Shown one piece after another: positions 24,991 to 33,964 of a stretch of 64,000 nt of DNA. Position numbers and translations under genes: made by a program. How positions within the stretch are numbered: the first letter of the stretch is position 1; each line of letters starts with the position of its first letter. Source of the DNA: Rhodococcus sp. 4CII (GTDB lineage Bacteria > Actinomycetota > Actinomycetes > Mycobacteriales > Mycobacteriaceae); assembly GCF_014256275.1 (NCBI RefSeq), contig NZ_JACCFE010000002.1:2790001-2854000 (forward strand). Reading direction: 5' to 3'. Below the pieces are notes generated by a model. That model ran no database searches. It was not told where the DNA came from and worked only from the letters and a program-made list of their open reading frames with translations.

Positions 24991-26214
24991 TCAGGAGGAG
25001 GTGGCCTGAGGCGACGTCGCCGTGACGACGGATGCATCGGCCAGCGCACGGACGCGGTCGGCGGAGTAGCCGAGATCTTCGAGGATCGTGAAGGTGTCCT
25101 CGCCGAGCAGGGGAGCGTGTCGGCTGAACGAAATCGGTGTGCGCGACATCGCAAACGGAGTGCGGGTGGCGTAATACTCGCCTTCGGTGGGGTGGTCACG
25201 TTTGGTGATCAATTCCTGGTCCAGGACGTAGGCGTTCTCGTGTGCGTGGGCGAGATCGAGTAGGTCGGACGCGGGAATTCCCTTTGTCTGACACAAATTC
25301 AACCATTCCTGAGTGGTTCGGCTCGGGACGGCCTCACGGATCGCGGAGAGGAGTTCGCCCATGTGGGTGTGGCGGTCGTTCACCGAGGCGTAGCGGGGGT
25401 TGTTCACCAGGTCGGAACGCCCGGCGATGATGAAGAAGTCATTCCAGTTCTTCGCCGAGTACGGCATGATGCAGATCCAGCCGTCGGCCGTCTGGTGTGG
25501 GACACGTTCCGGTGTCAGCACTCGCGCCCATCCGAAGTTCCCTTCCACGGGGGTGAAGGTGTGGCCACCGAAGTGCTCGACGAGGTTGAAGCCGATCATC
25601 GCGTCGACCATCGGCACGTCGACCTCCTGGCCGAGGCCGGTGCGGTTCTTCTCCATCGCGGCGGCGAGGACGGCGATGACGATGTAGAGACCGACGACCT
25701 TGTCGGCGATGACGTATGGGGCATACCGTGGTTCCCCGTCGATGAGTTCCGTGAGTTTCGCGGCGCCGGATGCGGCTTGCACGATGTCGTCGTAGGCGGG
25801 GTAGTCCCGAAAGGCGGTCTCGGAGCCGTATGCCTGTGCGGTGCAGAGGATCAGTCCCGGATTGTTCTCCGAGAGCCGCTCATAGGTGATGCCCAACTTC
25901 TGCCGGGAGCTCGGCCGTAGATTCGTCACCAACACATCCGCGTTGCGCACCAGATCGTCGAGGATTTCGCGGCCCTCCTCGGAGGCGAGGTCGATTGCGA
26001 TGCTGCGCTTGTTGCGCTGGAGGTTGAGTGTCAGAGCGCTCATACCGTCATGGCGGCGGGCACCTATATCTCGGCTCATGTCACCGTCGAGACTCTCGAC
26101 CTTGATGACGTCTGCGCCCATGTCGGCGAGGGTTGCGGTGGCGAAGGGGCCCATGATGACGGTGGTCAGATCGATGACGCGCAGGCCATGAAGGGCGCCG
26201 GGTGTGAGTTCCAC
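24991..26214 (-). CDS. CaiB/BaiF family CoA-transferase (family III)
   Basis: A 407-residue family III CoA-transferase: LRVIDLTTVIMGPFATATLA at the start, DVIKVES, and the catalytic Asp region YDDIVQAASGAA near 141-152. It moves CoA between acids, activating the substrate of the two dehydrogenases without ATP. GTG 26214 is chosen because GAAAGAGG stands five to six bases before it and family members begin at this point; ATG 26244 adds ten residues. First gene of the minus-strand operon, divergent from the IclR regulator across about 150 bp. Confidence 0.92.
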   Translation of the reverse strand: MELTPGALHGLRVIDLTTVIMGPFATATLADMGADVIKVESLDGDMSRDIGARRHDGMSALTLNLQRNKRSIAIDLASEEGREILDDLVRNADVLVTNLRPSSRQKLGITYERLSENNPGLILCTAQAYGSETAFRDYPAYDDIVQAASGAAKLTELIDGEPRYAPYVIADKVVGLYIVIAVLAAAMEKNRTGLGQEVDVPMVDAMIGFNLVEHFGGHTFTPVEGNFGWARVLTPERVPHQTADGWICIMPYSAKNWNDFFIIAGRSDLVNNPRYASVNDRHTHMGELLSAIREAVPSRTTQEWLNLCQTKGIPASDLLDLAHAHENAYVLDQELITKRDHPTEGEYYATRTPFAMSRTPISFSRHAPLLGEDTFTILEDLGYSADRVRALADASVVTATSPQATSS

Positions 26215-26291
26215 TGAAACCTCTTTCGCTGCGACAGGAAGCATTTCTAGGACTATGTCAGCTGGAGCAGTCTTCCGCAATAAGGGAGTTG

Positions 26292-26309
26292 ATTACAGAT
26301 ATAAGTAAT
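26292..26309. promoter_or_regulatory. Candidate operator for the IclR-type regulator
   Basis: ATTAC(agatataa)GTAAT is an inverted repeat in the AT-rich gap between the divergent CoA-transferase and IclR genes. Position and size suit an IclR operator, but 5-bp arms can arise by chance. Confidence 0.3.
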
Positions 26310-26363
26310 ATAAAGTGGGTGGTGACCGCTCAGATGGAGCAGTGCCCGTAGGGAGAATTTGCC

Positions 26364-27122
26364 GTGATGCAACAAGATGATGCCTTCAATGTTCGAGGCC
26401 GCAGTCGCCATCGAACCGTGGACCGCATTGCTGCGATTCTCGAGCTCGTGGCCCGATCCCGTACCGGACTGACCTTGAGCGGGATGGCCAAAGAGCTTGA
26501 CGCGCCGATCAGTTCGACGCAAGGTCTCGTCAACGGCCTCGTTGCGACGGGTTATCTCGAGGAGCACGATCGACGGTACTCGCTCGGCAGTGCCCCGTAT
26601 CTACTCAACCGCCTCGCGGGGCGGCAGCCCGTCTCGACGGTCACGCACGCCGACCTGGAAGACGTTCACGCGAGTTCCGGCTTGACGACCGTGCTGTCGA
26701 TCGCTGTCGGTCCGAACATCTTCTACGTCGACTACTGCTCTTCCGACCCACGGTTCGCGTACCTCGCCGAGAACTACGTGAGGCGATCGCTCATCCGCAC
26801 CTCCGGCGGCTGGATACTGCTTGCCGGGATGGAGAAGCGTGACCTCTGGGCGTACATCCAAACTCTGCCCGACGAGGATCGCGACACCGTCGAGCGGTTC
26901 TTCGCCGCCCTACCGGAGATCGAACAGACCGGAATCTGCGCCTCCCCCAACGAGTCGACCGACGGCGACGGTGTCTCGGTCGCGGTTCGTGAGAACGGCA
27001 AGACCGTCGCCGCCGTCGGTGTCATCGCACCACACACCGTGATCACTAAGGAGCGTGACCGGTTGGTCGGCCTCTTGGAGCAAGGTGCCCGGAGTTGGTC
27101 TGATCGCAGCCTGCGACTGTAA
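26364..27122 (+). CDS. IclR-family transcriptional regulator
   Basis: A 252-residue regulator with an N-terminal winged helix (LSGMAKELDAPISSTQGLVN near residues 39-58, then GYLEEHDRRYSLG) and a C-terminal IclR effector domain ending VAAVGVIAPHTVITKERDRL. IclR proteins bind small aromatic or carboxylic acids and repress or activate neighbouring catabolic operons. It diverges from the CoA-transferase/dehydrogenase operon and is the natural regulator of block 1. GTG 26364 and ATG 26367 are both usable after GGGAGA. Confidence 0.92.
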   Translation: MMQQDDAFNVRGRSRHRTVDRIAAILELVARSRTGLTLSGMAKELDAPISSTQGLVNGLVATGYLEEHDRRYSLGSAPYLLNRLAGRQPVSTVTHADLEDVHASSGLTTVLSIAVGPNIFYVDYCSSDPRFAYLAENYVRRSLIRTSGGWILLAGMEKRDLWAYIQTLPDEDRDTVERFFAALPEIEQTGICASPNESTDGDGVSVAVRENGKTVAAVGVIAPHTVITKERDRLVGLLEQGARSWSDRSLRL

Positions 27123-27146
27123 TGCAGCCGACCCGGGACACCGTGA

Positions 27147-28079
27147 TCAGTTGGCGAACTGCTTGCCGAGGAATTCGACGACGGCGCCGTGCAGTTCAGC
27201 GCTGCGTGGAATGGCACCGGTCATCCAGTACACGGCGTGGACAAGGCCTTCATACAGTTCGACCTGTACCGGGACGCCCTGGTCGGCCAGCTTCCGGCCG
27301 TAGTCCACGCCCTCGTCCCGAGTGACCTCGTATTCGTTGAGCAACAGCAGGGTGGCGGGAAGCCCCGACAGATCCGCGGCCTTGGCCGGGGAGGCGTACG
27401 GATTCTCGGCGTCTTCCGGGGTGGCCAGGTACTGCTCCCAGAACCAGTCGATGGCTGCCGTGGTGATCAGGTACCCCTCGGCGTACTCCTCGCGCGACGG
27501 GAATCGTGCCGTGCCGTCGATGACCGGATAGATCAATACCTGAGCGCGCAGTGCCGGGGCGCCGGTGTCGCGTGCCCGGAGGGCTGTGACCGCGGCCAGG
27601 TTGCCTCCGGCGCTGTCACCCATGATGGCAACGCGCGTGCCGTCGCCACCGAACTCGGCTGCGTGCTCGACCACCCAGTTCAGTGCGGCGAACGTATCTT
27701 CGGGTGCGGCAGGAAACTTGTGCTCGGGAGCCATCCGGTAACTCGGTGCAGCCACGATGACTTTCGCATCGGTGGCCAGCGCGCGACATGGCTGCTCGAT
27801 GACGTCGAGGCTGCCGGCGACCCAGCCACCGCCGTGGATGTACACCACGATCGGCAGAGGTACTTCGGACTCCGGGATGTAGAGACGCACTGCCTGGTCG
27901 CCCCCGGGTCCGGGGTAGACCGTGTCGACGACACGAGCGACGTCCGCCTTCGGTGCCTGGAGGCCGCTGAAGGACTCGACCACCCCACGCACTTCGGCAA
28001 TGCTCATCTGCTCGAACGACTTCAGTCCCTGCTCGTTCAGAGTGTCTATCAAATTCTTGACCGCAGGATCGAGTGCCAT
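27147..28079 (-). CDS. Alpha/beta hydrolase (HSL-type esterase)
   Basis: A 310-residue esterase with oxyanion HGGGW at 82-86, nucleophile Ser156 in GDSAGGN and C-terminal His in EGLVHAVYW. Its N-terminal cap resembles other family IV esterases. It is a second lactone/ester hydrolase of block 1 besides the one at 20827. ATG 28079 follows AAGGAGA by a few bases. It converges on the IclR gene with 24 bp between stops and diverges from the next hydrolase over a region holding an inverted repeat. Confidence 0.92.
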   Translation of the reverse strand: MALDPAVKNLIDTLNEQGLKSFEQMSIAEVRGVVESFSGLQAPKADVARVVDTVYPGPGGDQAVRLYIPESEVPLPIVVYIHGGGWVAGSLDVIEQPCRALATDAKVIVAAPSYRMAPEHKFPAAPEDTFAALNWVVEHAAEFGGDGTRVAIMGDSAGGNLAAVTALRARDTGAPALRAQVLIYPVIDGTARFPSREEYAEGYLITTAAIDWFWEQYLATPEDAENPYASPAKAADLSGLPATLLLLNEYEVTRDEGVDYGRKLADQGVPVQVELYEGLVHAVYWMTGAIPRSAELHGAVVEFLGKQFAN

Positions 28080-28161
28080 GGTGTTCTCCTTCATGTCATG
28101 AACAAGTCTGCTCAGCCGGCAGGCAGGTGGAGCCACGCTATGGGTGCATCCAGCGCGGGGA

Positions 28162-28227
28162 GTGTCCGAAAATCACACACCCATCTTCGCCCCCGGTGGC
28201 ACGGCCGTGTGTTTCACAATCGGACAC
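28162..28227. promoter_or_regulatory. Spaced inverted repeat in a divergent promoter region
   Basis: GTGTCCGAAAATCACACAC at 28162-28180 is mirrored by GTGTGTTTCACAATCGGACAC at 28207-28227: the outer 8 bp (GTGTCCGA/TCGGACAC) and the inner ACACAC/GTGTGT both pair. It lies between two divergent hydrolase genes and may bind one regulator controlling both. Confidence 0.5.
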
Positions 28228-28312
28228 GCCGACGCCCTACTGCGGTTCTAGTTTCATTCGGAGTGATCAACAGACGGCTGGAATTTCAGCGTCGCCGACA
28301 GAGAGGAACGCA

Positions 28313-29053
28313 GTGAGCGCGATTGCAGCGATCGAAGGAAGCGGTGCCCATCGGACCTTGGTGTTGCACGGCTGGGCGCTGGACAGCAGCGTATGGCTCA
28401 CCGCCCGCGCCCGGACGGATCAGTCCCGCTTCACCTACGCGTACCTCGACTTTCCGGGATACGGGGTCAACCGTCCCGAAGCACCGGCCGACGGAATCGA
28501 CGGGATGGCCGCGGTTGCCCTCGACGCCGCCGATCAGCTCGGATGGTCGACCTTTTCTGTTCTCGGACATTCGATGGGCGGCACCACAGCGCTTCGGGTG
28601 GCGACACTCGCACCTGAACGCGTGACCTCGGTCGTCGCACTGACGCCCGTCTCCCCGGCAGGTACCCCTCTCGACGAGGCGACCTACGGCTCCTTCGCCG
28701 AGGCCTGGGCAGACCCGGGTGCAGCCATCCGTGGCGCATTGGCACCATACATCGACGAGACAGATCTGAAGAACCTCGTCGACCGCAACCGCTCGACGAT
28801 GGACCAGACAACCTGGGAGTCCTACCTGAAGAACTGGACCAGTCCCGACTTTCTCGACCGGATAGGCATCTACGAAGGGCCGACCACCCTGATCGTAGGT
28901 GAGAGCGACCCGTTCGTCACCGCCGAGTACCTCGGGGACACGTTGGCGGCCTTGAAGAACGGGAACCTGAAGACCGTGCGGGGCAAAGCCGGGCACTACC
29001 CCATGGTGGAGAACGCTCCGGAGACGGTGGCGTTGTCGGAGCAATCTCTGTAA
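28313..29053 (+). CDS. Alpha/beta hydrolase
   Basis: A 246-residue hydrolase: LVLHGWALDSSVW oxyanion region, nucleophile Ser87 in GHSMGG, acid in GESDPFVTAEY and His in GKAGHYPMVENAP. The fold and length match the meta-cleavage-product/lactone hydrolase type. GTG at 28313 follows AGAGGAA. It forms a two-gene unit with the Dabb protein 73 bp downstream. The substrate is probably an intermediate of block 1; no specific reaction can be assigned. Confidence 0.88.
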   Translation: MSAIAAIEGSGAHRTLVLHGWALDSSVWLTARARTDQSRFTYAYLDFPGYGVNRPEAPADGIDGMAAVALDAADQLGWSTFSVLGHSMGGTTALRVATLAPERVTSVVALTPVSPAGTPLDEATYGSFAEAWADPGAAIRGALAPYIDETDLKNLVDRNRSTMDQTTWESYLKNWTSPDFLDRIGIYEGPTTLIVGESDPFVTAEYLGDTLAALKNGNLKTVRGKAGHYPMVENAPETVALSEQSL

Positions 29054-29126
29054 TGATCTGACCGGGAACGTAACCCGGGGTTCCGGCCCCGCCACGTTCA
29101 AATTACGAATCCAGGGAGGATTCATC

Positions 29127-29429
29127 ATGCTGAATCACGTTGTGACGTTCATATGGAAGCAGGACATCAGTGACGATCAAATTCAGTCCTTTCACGAAGC
29201 TCTGAGCACAGTCTCGGATACTATTCCGGAGGTCGTGGAATACCGTTACGGAAGGGATCTGGCCCTCAAGCCCGGCAGAGGCGACTACGCAATCTCCGCG
29301 ACCTTCGAAGACGTCCCCGACTTTCGCACCTACCTGGCACATCCCGCTCATGTGCGCCTCGTCCAGGAATTCATTTCGGTGATGGCCGAATCGTATTCGT
29401 CCGTTCAGATCGAATTCGCCTCGCGATAG
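29127..29429 (+). CDS. Dabb (stress-responsive alpha/beta barrel) domain protein
   Basis: A 100-residue single-domain protein: MLNHVVTFIWKQDISDDQIQ, then EVVEYRYGRDL, YAISATFEDVPDFRTYLAHP and HVRLVQEFI, the standard Dabb pattern with HPxH. Dabb proteins form ferredoxin-like dimers; some act as small cyclases or chaperones for reactive intermediates, most are uncharacterised. An AGGGAGGA ribosome site precedes the ATG. It ends just before a hairpin. Confidence 0.9.
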   Translation: MLNHVVTFIWKQDISDDQIQSFHEALSTVSDTIPEVVEYRYGRDLALKPGRGDYAISATFEDVPDFRTYLAHPAHVRLVQEFISVMAESYSSVQIEFASR

Positions 29430-29432
29430 CAG

Positions 29433-29469
29433 CGACCGGACCGTCGTTCGGCGAACGACGGTCCGGTCG
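29433..29469 (+). terminator. Perfect hairpin after the Dabb gene
   Basis: CGACCGGACCGTCGTTCG (29433-29450) pairs with 29452-29469. There is no T-run after it, and the GTG of nudC follows four bases later. It may be a terminator of the actinobacterial type lacking a T-tract, or it may also affect nudC translation. Confidence 0.7.
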
Positions 29470-29472
29470 ACA

Positions 29473-30432
29473 GTGTCGCTCGTTTCCGAAAGTTGTGATC
29501 CAGTGGTGAGTGTCGAACATACCGGGCAGCAGGCCCTGTCGTGTGGTGCCCTGAGCCGTCCCGCCTCTGTGCGTGACGACGCGGCCGCGTGGGTGGAGGC
29601 GTGGCCGGATGCCCGAATACTTCGCGTGAACGGTCGTGGTCAGGTCCGGCTTGTCGACAGACAACTGATGCTGGAACCGGCCGCCGATCTCTACTCCGAG
29701 CCTCCCGCGCGCGCCGTGCTGCTCGGCGTCTGTGGCACGGTTCACGAGTGGGCGGTGCGGGACGAGTTCCTCGCTGACGATTCCTCAGCAGGAACCATGG
29801 TCGAGGTCGGTGACCTGCGCTCACACGGAGCATTCCTCGACGCTGCCGACGCCGACCGGTATGTCACGGCGTTGGCATTGCTGACGTGGCACGACGACGC
29901 CCACTACTGCGCCGGGGATGGGGCGCCGACAACGATCACCTCGGGTGGTTGGGTGCGACTGTGCACGGCGTGCGGTCGGGAGGAATATCCGCGTACCGAT
30001 CCCGCGATCATTTGTCTGGTGCACGACGGGGCAGACCGAGTACTGCTGGCGCGTCAGGCGAACTGGCCGGCACGGAACTTCTCGACGCTGGCGGGCTTCG
30101 TCGAGGCGGGCGAGTCTCTGGAAAGCTGTGTGGCACGGGAAGTCGCCGAGGAGGTCGGTCTCACTGTCTCCGACGTGGTCTACGTCGGAAGTCAGCCCTG
30201 GCCCTTCCCGCGCTCCCTCATGCTCGGATTCCATGCCACGGCCGACCCTCGAGACGAGCTCGTCTTCATGGATGGCGAGATCGGCGAAGCTGTCTGGTGC
30301 ACCCGCGCGGAGGTACGGGAGGCTCTGGCTGCCGGGGATTGGACGAGCCGGTCGGATGCGCACGTGTTGTTGCCCGGCGCAGTCTCGATTGCGAGGCGCA
30401 TGCTCGAGGCCTGGGCGCGACCCGCTGACTGA
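29473..30432 (+). CDS. nudC: NADH/NAD-cap pyrophosphatase NudC
   Basis: A 319-residue Nudix hydrolase of the NudC type: the zinc-ribbon region is partly eroded (HYCAGDGAP, then CTACGREEYPRTDPAI), the Nudix box has GFVEAGESLESC and REVAEEVGL, and the NudC-specific array SQPWPFPRSLM follows. It hydrolyses NADH to NMNH and AMP and can remove NAD caps from RNA. GTG 29473 lies immediately after the hairpin. An earlier or later start is possible, since the first 20 residues are poorly conserved in the family. A housekeeping gene between two catabolic blocks. Confidence 0.92.
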   Translation: MSLVSESCDPVVSVEHTGQQALSCGALSRPASVRDDAAAWVEAWPDARILRVNGRGQVRLVDRQLMLEPAADLYSEPPARAVLLGVCGTVHEWAVRDEFLADDSSAGTMVEVGDLRSHGAFLDAADADRYVTALALLTWHDDAHYCAGDGAPTTITSGGWVRLCTACGREEYPRTDPAIICLVHDGADRVLLARQANWPARNFSTLAGFVEAGESLESCVAREVAEEVGLTVSDVVYVGSQPWPFPRSLMLGFHATADPRDELVFMDGEIGEAVWCTRAEVREALAAGDWTSRSDAHVLLPGAVSIARRMLEAWARPAD

Positions 30433-30594
30433 CGCTATGTCATGGTCGGCACGGTCCCGTCATCGACTGGCACTACTGCGGAAGGAACGGCCTCAGTCGA
30501 TTCCCAGAGCGCGCATTTTGCGGGAAGGTTGGAGCGAGCTACCCAGACGGCGCCACCTGCCCCCACCACCACTTTTCGGTGGACCGACAACAAA

Positions 30595-31692
30595 TCATCC
30601 CGCCTCGTTCGACTGCGTCCGCGTCTCCTCGATGCGCTGCCGCTGCCGGACCCCGTACGCCGCCTCCTTGACGGCGGCGTCGTCCTCGAGACCCGACCCG
30701 AGCGCCCCACCGATGGTGGCGATGGACGCCAGCAGCCAGGTGAGCGTGAGGTAGTCGGAGAAGTTCACCCCTCGCCCGAGAACACGGGACAGCAGTTCCG
30801 ACGGAAGAGCGAGACGCGCAGTGAACAGCAGCAGGCAGAACAGGGCCACGTACAGGACGACGACACCGATGACCAGGGTGACCACGGTCGCGGTGTTGTA
30901 CAGCACCGATCGATTGCGTTCCACCGGCGACTTCGGCCGCTCCCAGAGTTCGTGGTCGAGGATCAGCCAGAGAATCATCGCCACGATCGACAAAATCGTC
31001 GCCACACTCATACGCCATGGCCCCATCATGTCGGCGAACAACCAGATCGTGTCGGTGGCCAGCGCGATCGCACCCGTGGCGAAGGCGCCGACAAGCACCT
31101 TCGACAGTCCGGTGACCAGTCGCCACGGCCGGTTGGCCCGCACCATCCCCGACAGCAGTCGCAGCCGCCGCAGCCCCGAGGGCGCGAAGTACCGGATGCC
31201 GTCCTCAACCTGCGCAGACCGGAACCGTCGCGCCGCGCCGGGGGGCATGAGTTCCGGCTCACCGAGAACGCGGGCGATCGCGAGTTCGGTGACGGTGCGG
31301 ACCCGGCGCTCGATATTGACGCCGCCCACCCCGGCGACCGAGATGAGCGCGAATTTGTGGTCGGCGCTGACTTCGCCCACCACCGGCAAGGTGTCCTCGC
31401 GGCGCGGCAGATCGGTGAGGTACACGACGATGTCCTCTCGCTCGGAGGACGGATCGACCGCGTCGATCACTTCGGCGAAATCCGCTTGCTCGTCTGAGAG
31501 GTACGGTTTGCGGCGCACGCACGTCGTCCACCGGCGCTCGGGGCGATCACGGCTCCGCAGGCGTTCCGGCAGGTACTTCGCGACGCGTTCCGCGAGAGCC
31601 GCAGGCGTGCCCGGATCCGCGATGAACAGCACCGAGACCTGCTCACCCGCTGCACCGGATTGCCCTCCCTGCAGGTGCTCGTTCGCCTTCAC
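30595..31692 (-). CDS. Conserved hypothetical membrane protein
   Basis: A 365-residue protein. The soluble N-terminal half of about 180 residues (VSVLFIADPGTPAALAERVA; DIVVYLTDLPRREDTLPVV) looks like an alpha/beta domain. It is followed by about four hydrophobic helices (LVGAFATGAIALATDTIWLF; SVATILSIVAMILWLILDHE; TVVTLVIGVVVLYVALFCLL; LTWLLASIATIGGALGSGL) and a basic tail. No motif names an activity. It converges on nudC. Similar two-part proteins occur in actinobacteria without known function. Confidence 0.75.
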   Translation of the reverse strand: MKANEHLQGGQSGAAGEQVSVLFIADPGTPAALAERVAKYLPERLRSRDRPERRWTTCVRRKPYLSDEQADFAEVIDAVDPSSEREDIVVYLTDLPRREDTLPVVGEVSADHKFALISVAGVGGVNIERRVRTVTELAIARVLGEPELMPPGAARRFRSAQVEDGIRYFAPSGLRRLRLLSGMVRANRPWRLVTGLSKVLVGAFATGAIALATDTIWLFADMMGPWRMSVATILSIVAMILWLILDHELWERPKSPVERNRSVLYNTATVVTLVIGVVVLYVALFCLLLFTARLALPSELLSRVLGRGVNFSDYLTLTWLLASIATIGGALGSGLEDDAAVKEAAYGVRQRQRIEETRTQSNEAG

Positions 31693-31744
31693 CGCCTTCG
31701 CGTACCCGCTCGGTCTGCTCCCAAACTCCAGGCAGGGGTGCTAG

Positions 31745-32070
31745 TAGATCGTCGTGATCGTCGGTGTGCTGATCTCGGCCACTCGCGGCCATGCCGTCTG
31801 TGCACGGCCGTGGCACGGTCCTGCAGTCGAGTCTGGCGACGCTGCACCACCCCAGCTGCGACCGTGATATCCGCGCCGCCCCAGCGCATCTGCATCGCCG
31901 ACGACCAGATCGCCTGCAAGCCCGAACCGCACAGCCTGTTGTCGGAGTATGCCGGGGTGGTCACCGGCGATCCCGCGACCAGGCTCACACGGCGGGCGTG
32001 GTAGGCATCGGGGCCGACGACCGATTCAGCCTATGACCACCTCGTCGCTATCCTCGCTGGACACCGCGGG
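31745..32070 (-). pseudogene. Thiolase (acetyl-CoA acetyltransferase) remnant
   Basis: Minus-strand sequence reads DSDEVVIG, stop, then (same frame) VVGPDAYHARRVSLVAGSPV, TTPAYSDNRLCGSGLQAI, MQMRWGGADITVAAGVV and then breaks up. This is the N-terminal third of a thiolase including the nucleophile Cys motif (NRLCGSG). The N-terminal 50 residues and all after residue about 130 are missing. It lies directly downstream of the enoyl-CoA hydratase gene in the same orientation, so block 2 once had its own thiolase. Confidence 0.78.
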
Positions 32071-32082
32071 GTGTGGTGGTGA

Positions 32083-32964
32083 TCAGGTGGTGGCATCGAT
32101 CCACTCCTGGTAGAACGGCGGCATCTCGGATGCCTTCCCGCGGAACGCGGGCGGGCGCTTGTCGAGGAATGCACGCACCCCGTCGTCGCCGTCGCCGATG
32201 CTGGTGTAGAACATGGCCAGGGAATCGACGCGATGGGCATCGACGGGATGCGGCGCCGCCGAATTCCGCAACAACATCTGGCGCATGAGTGCCACCGACA
32301 CCGGCGACCGGTCGCGTGTCCACGCGTCCGCCAGCGCTCGTGCCGCACCGAGCAGCGCATCGGGTTCGTGAACGGCCTGCGCCAGCCCGACGGCGTGTGC
32401 GGCGTCGGCGTCGAGGATGTCGGCCCGGTACACCAGATCGAGTGCCGCGGGCATGCCCACGAGCCGGGGCAGAAACCACGTCGAGCACGCTTCCGGCACG
32501 ATCCCGAGTTTGCCGAACACCAGCCCGAACCGCGCTCGGTTCGATAGCAGGCGCGCATCCATCGCCAACGTCATGGTCGCACCGATCCCGACGGCCGCAC
32601 CGTTGATGGCGGCGATCACCGGTTTACGGCAGGCGTGGATCGCGAGGGTGACGCGGCCACCGGTGTCGCGGATCCGGCGCAGCTCCGGATCGCCGAGATC
32701 GTCCATGTCGGCGAGGGACGGCGTCTTCGATTCGTCGAGCCCGAATACGTTGCCCTCGCTCGACAGGTCCATGCCGGCGCAGAAGGCGCGGCCCTCACCG
32801 GTGACGATCACGGTCCGGACCGCATCGTCGTCGTTCACCGACACGAAAGTGTGCTCGAGTTCGTCTGCCATTTCGACGGTGAACGCGTTGAGGTTGTCGG
32901 GGCGGTCGAGGACGACGGTGAGGATGCCGTCCTCGATCTCGTGGCGGATGGTCCTGTACTTCAT
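32083..32964 (-). CDS. Enoyl-CoA hydratase/isomerase family protein
   Basis: A 293-residue crotonase: VVLDRPDNLNAFTVEMADEL, the oxyanion segments GEGRAFCAGMDLSS and INGAAVGIGATMTLAMDARL, and FGKLGIVPEACSTWFLPRLV with Glu at the hydratase position. ATG 32964 follows GGAG. Third gene of a minus-strand unit (lactonase, nitronate monooxygenase-like, hydratase). Likely hydrates an enoyl-CoA made by the dehydrogenase at 38704. Confidence 0.92.
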   Translation of the reverse strand: MKYRTIRHEIEDGILTVVLDRPDNLNAFTVEMADELEHTFVSVNDDDAVRTVIVTGEGRAFCAGMDLSSEGNVFGLDESKTPSLADMDDLGDPELRRIRDTGGRVTLAIHACRKPVIAAINGAAVGIGATMTLAMDARLLSNRARFGLVFGKLGIVPEACSTWFLPRLVGMPAALDLVYRADILDADAAHAVGLAQAVHEPDALLGAARALADAWTRDRSPVSVALMRQMLLRNSAAPHPVDAHRVDSLAMFYTSIGDGDDGVRAFLDKRPPAFRGKASEMPPFYQEWIDATT

Positions 32965-32983
32965 GGCTGCTCCTGCCTGCGCA

Positions 32984-33964
32984 TCAGGTGAGGTCGGCGG
33001 CGATTCTGCGGATGGCGGTTTCCGCATCGCTCACGATGTCCGAGATGATCGTCTTGCACGGCAGAACGGCTTCGATGAGGCCCTGGGACTGGCCCGCCCA
33101 CCACATGCCGCCGTCCATGTCGCCCTTCTGCAGTACCTCGGTGCGACCGCGTGCCCCGGACGCGAGGTGCGCGATGTCGGAGAATTCTGCGCCGGGACGA
33201 GACGAGATCGCCGCGATTTTTTCCGAGATCGCGTTGCGGGCGACACGGGCGGTGTTGTGGAACTCGCGGAAGACGAGGATCGTCTGGCATTCGTCGTTGG
33301 CGACGATCTGGGCCTTGACGTTCGGATGCACCGGGGCCTCGTCGCTCGCGACGAACCGGGTGCCCATGTTGATCGCGGAGGCGCCCAGGGCGAGCGCTGC
33401 TGCCAGCCCGTCCCCGGTGGCGAATCCACCGCTGGCGATGATCGGGATGTCGAGTACGCGGGCCGCGGCCGGGATGAGGACGAGTCCGGGGATGTCCTCG
33501 TTGCCGGGGTGGCCGGCGCACTCGAATCCGTCGATGCTCACCGCGTCGACGCCCATGGACTGGGCCTTCAGCGCATGCCGGACGGCCACGGCCTTGTGGA
33601 TGACCTTGATTCCGGCGGCCTTGAACGCCTCGACGTGCTCGCGGGGATTGCTGCCGGCGGTCTCCACGATGGTGATGCCGCTGTCGATGATCGCGGCACG
33701 GTATTCGTCGTACGGTACGGGAGTGACCGTCGGCAGGAGGGTGAGGTTGACGCCGAACGGTTTGTCGGTCATCTCCCGGCACCGGATGATCTCGGCCGCG
33801 AGCGCTTCGGGTGTGGGTTGGGTCAGTGCGGTGAGGAAGCCGAGGCCTCCGGCTTCGGCCACCGCGGAAATCAGCTCCGCGGTGCCCACACCGGTCATAC
33901 CCCCGCACACCACCGGGTGCTCGACACCGAAGGCTTCTGTGAAGCGTGTGCGCAGCATGGTCAC
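32984..33964 (-). CDS. Nitronate monooxygenase (NPD) family flavoprotein
   Basis: A 326-residue TIM-barrel FMN protein of the 2-nitropropane dioxygenase/nitronate monooxygenase family: HPVVCGGMTGVGTAELISAV, FGVNLTLL, ECAGHPG and IIASGGFATGDGLAAALALG. Family members oxidise nitronates or act as enoyl-CoA/acyl-CoA-linked reductases; actinobacterial copies in beta-oxidation clusters may act on CoA esters. GTG 33964 overlaps the stop of the lactonase gene; ATG 33958 is an alternative. It ends 19 bp before the hydratase start. Confidence 0.9.
   Translation of the reverse strand: MTMLRTRFTEAFGVEHPVVCGGMTGVGTAELISAVAEAGGLGFLTALTQPTPEALAAEIIRCREMTDKPFGVNLTLLPTVTPVPYDEYRAAIIDSGITIVETAGSNPREHVEAFKAAGIKVIHKAVAVRHALKAQSMGVDAVSIDGFECAGHPGNEDIPGLVLIPAAARVLDIPIIASGGFATGDGLAAALALGASAINMGTRFVASDEAPVHPNVKAQIVANDECQTILVFREFHNTARVARNAISEKIAAISSRPGAEFSDIAHLASGARGRTEVLQKGDMDGGMWWAGQSQGLIEAVLPCKTIISDIVSDAETAIRRIAADLT

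Noticed and set aside
27189..28316. A 375-codon plus-strand frame opposite the esterase
   Set aside because: Complementary to a well-supported hydrolase with full catalytic motifs.
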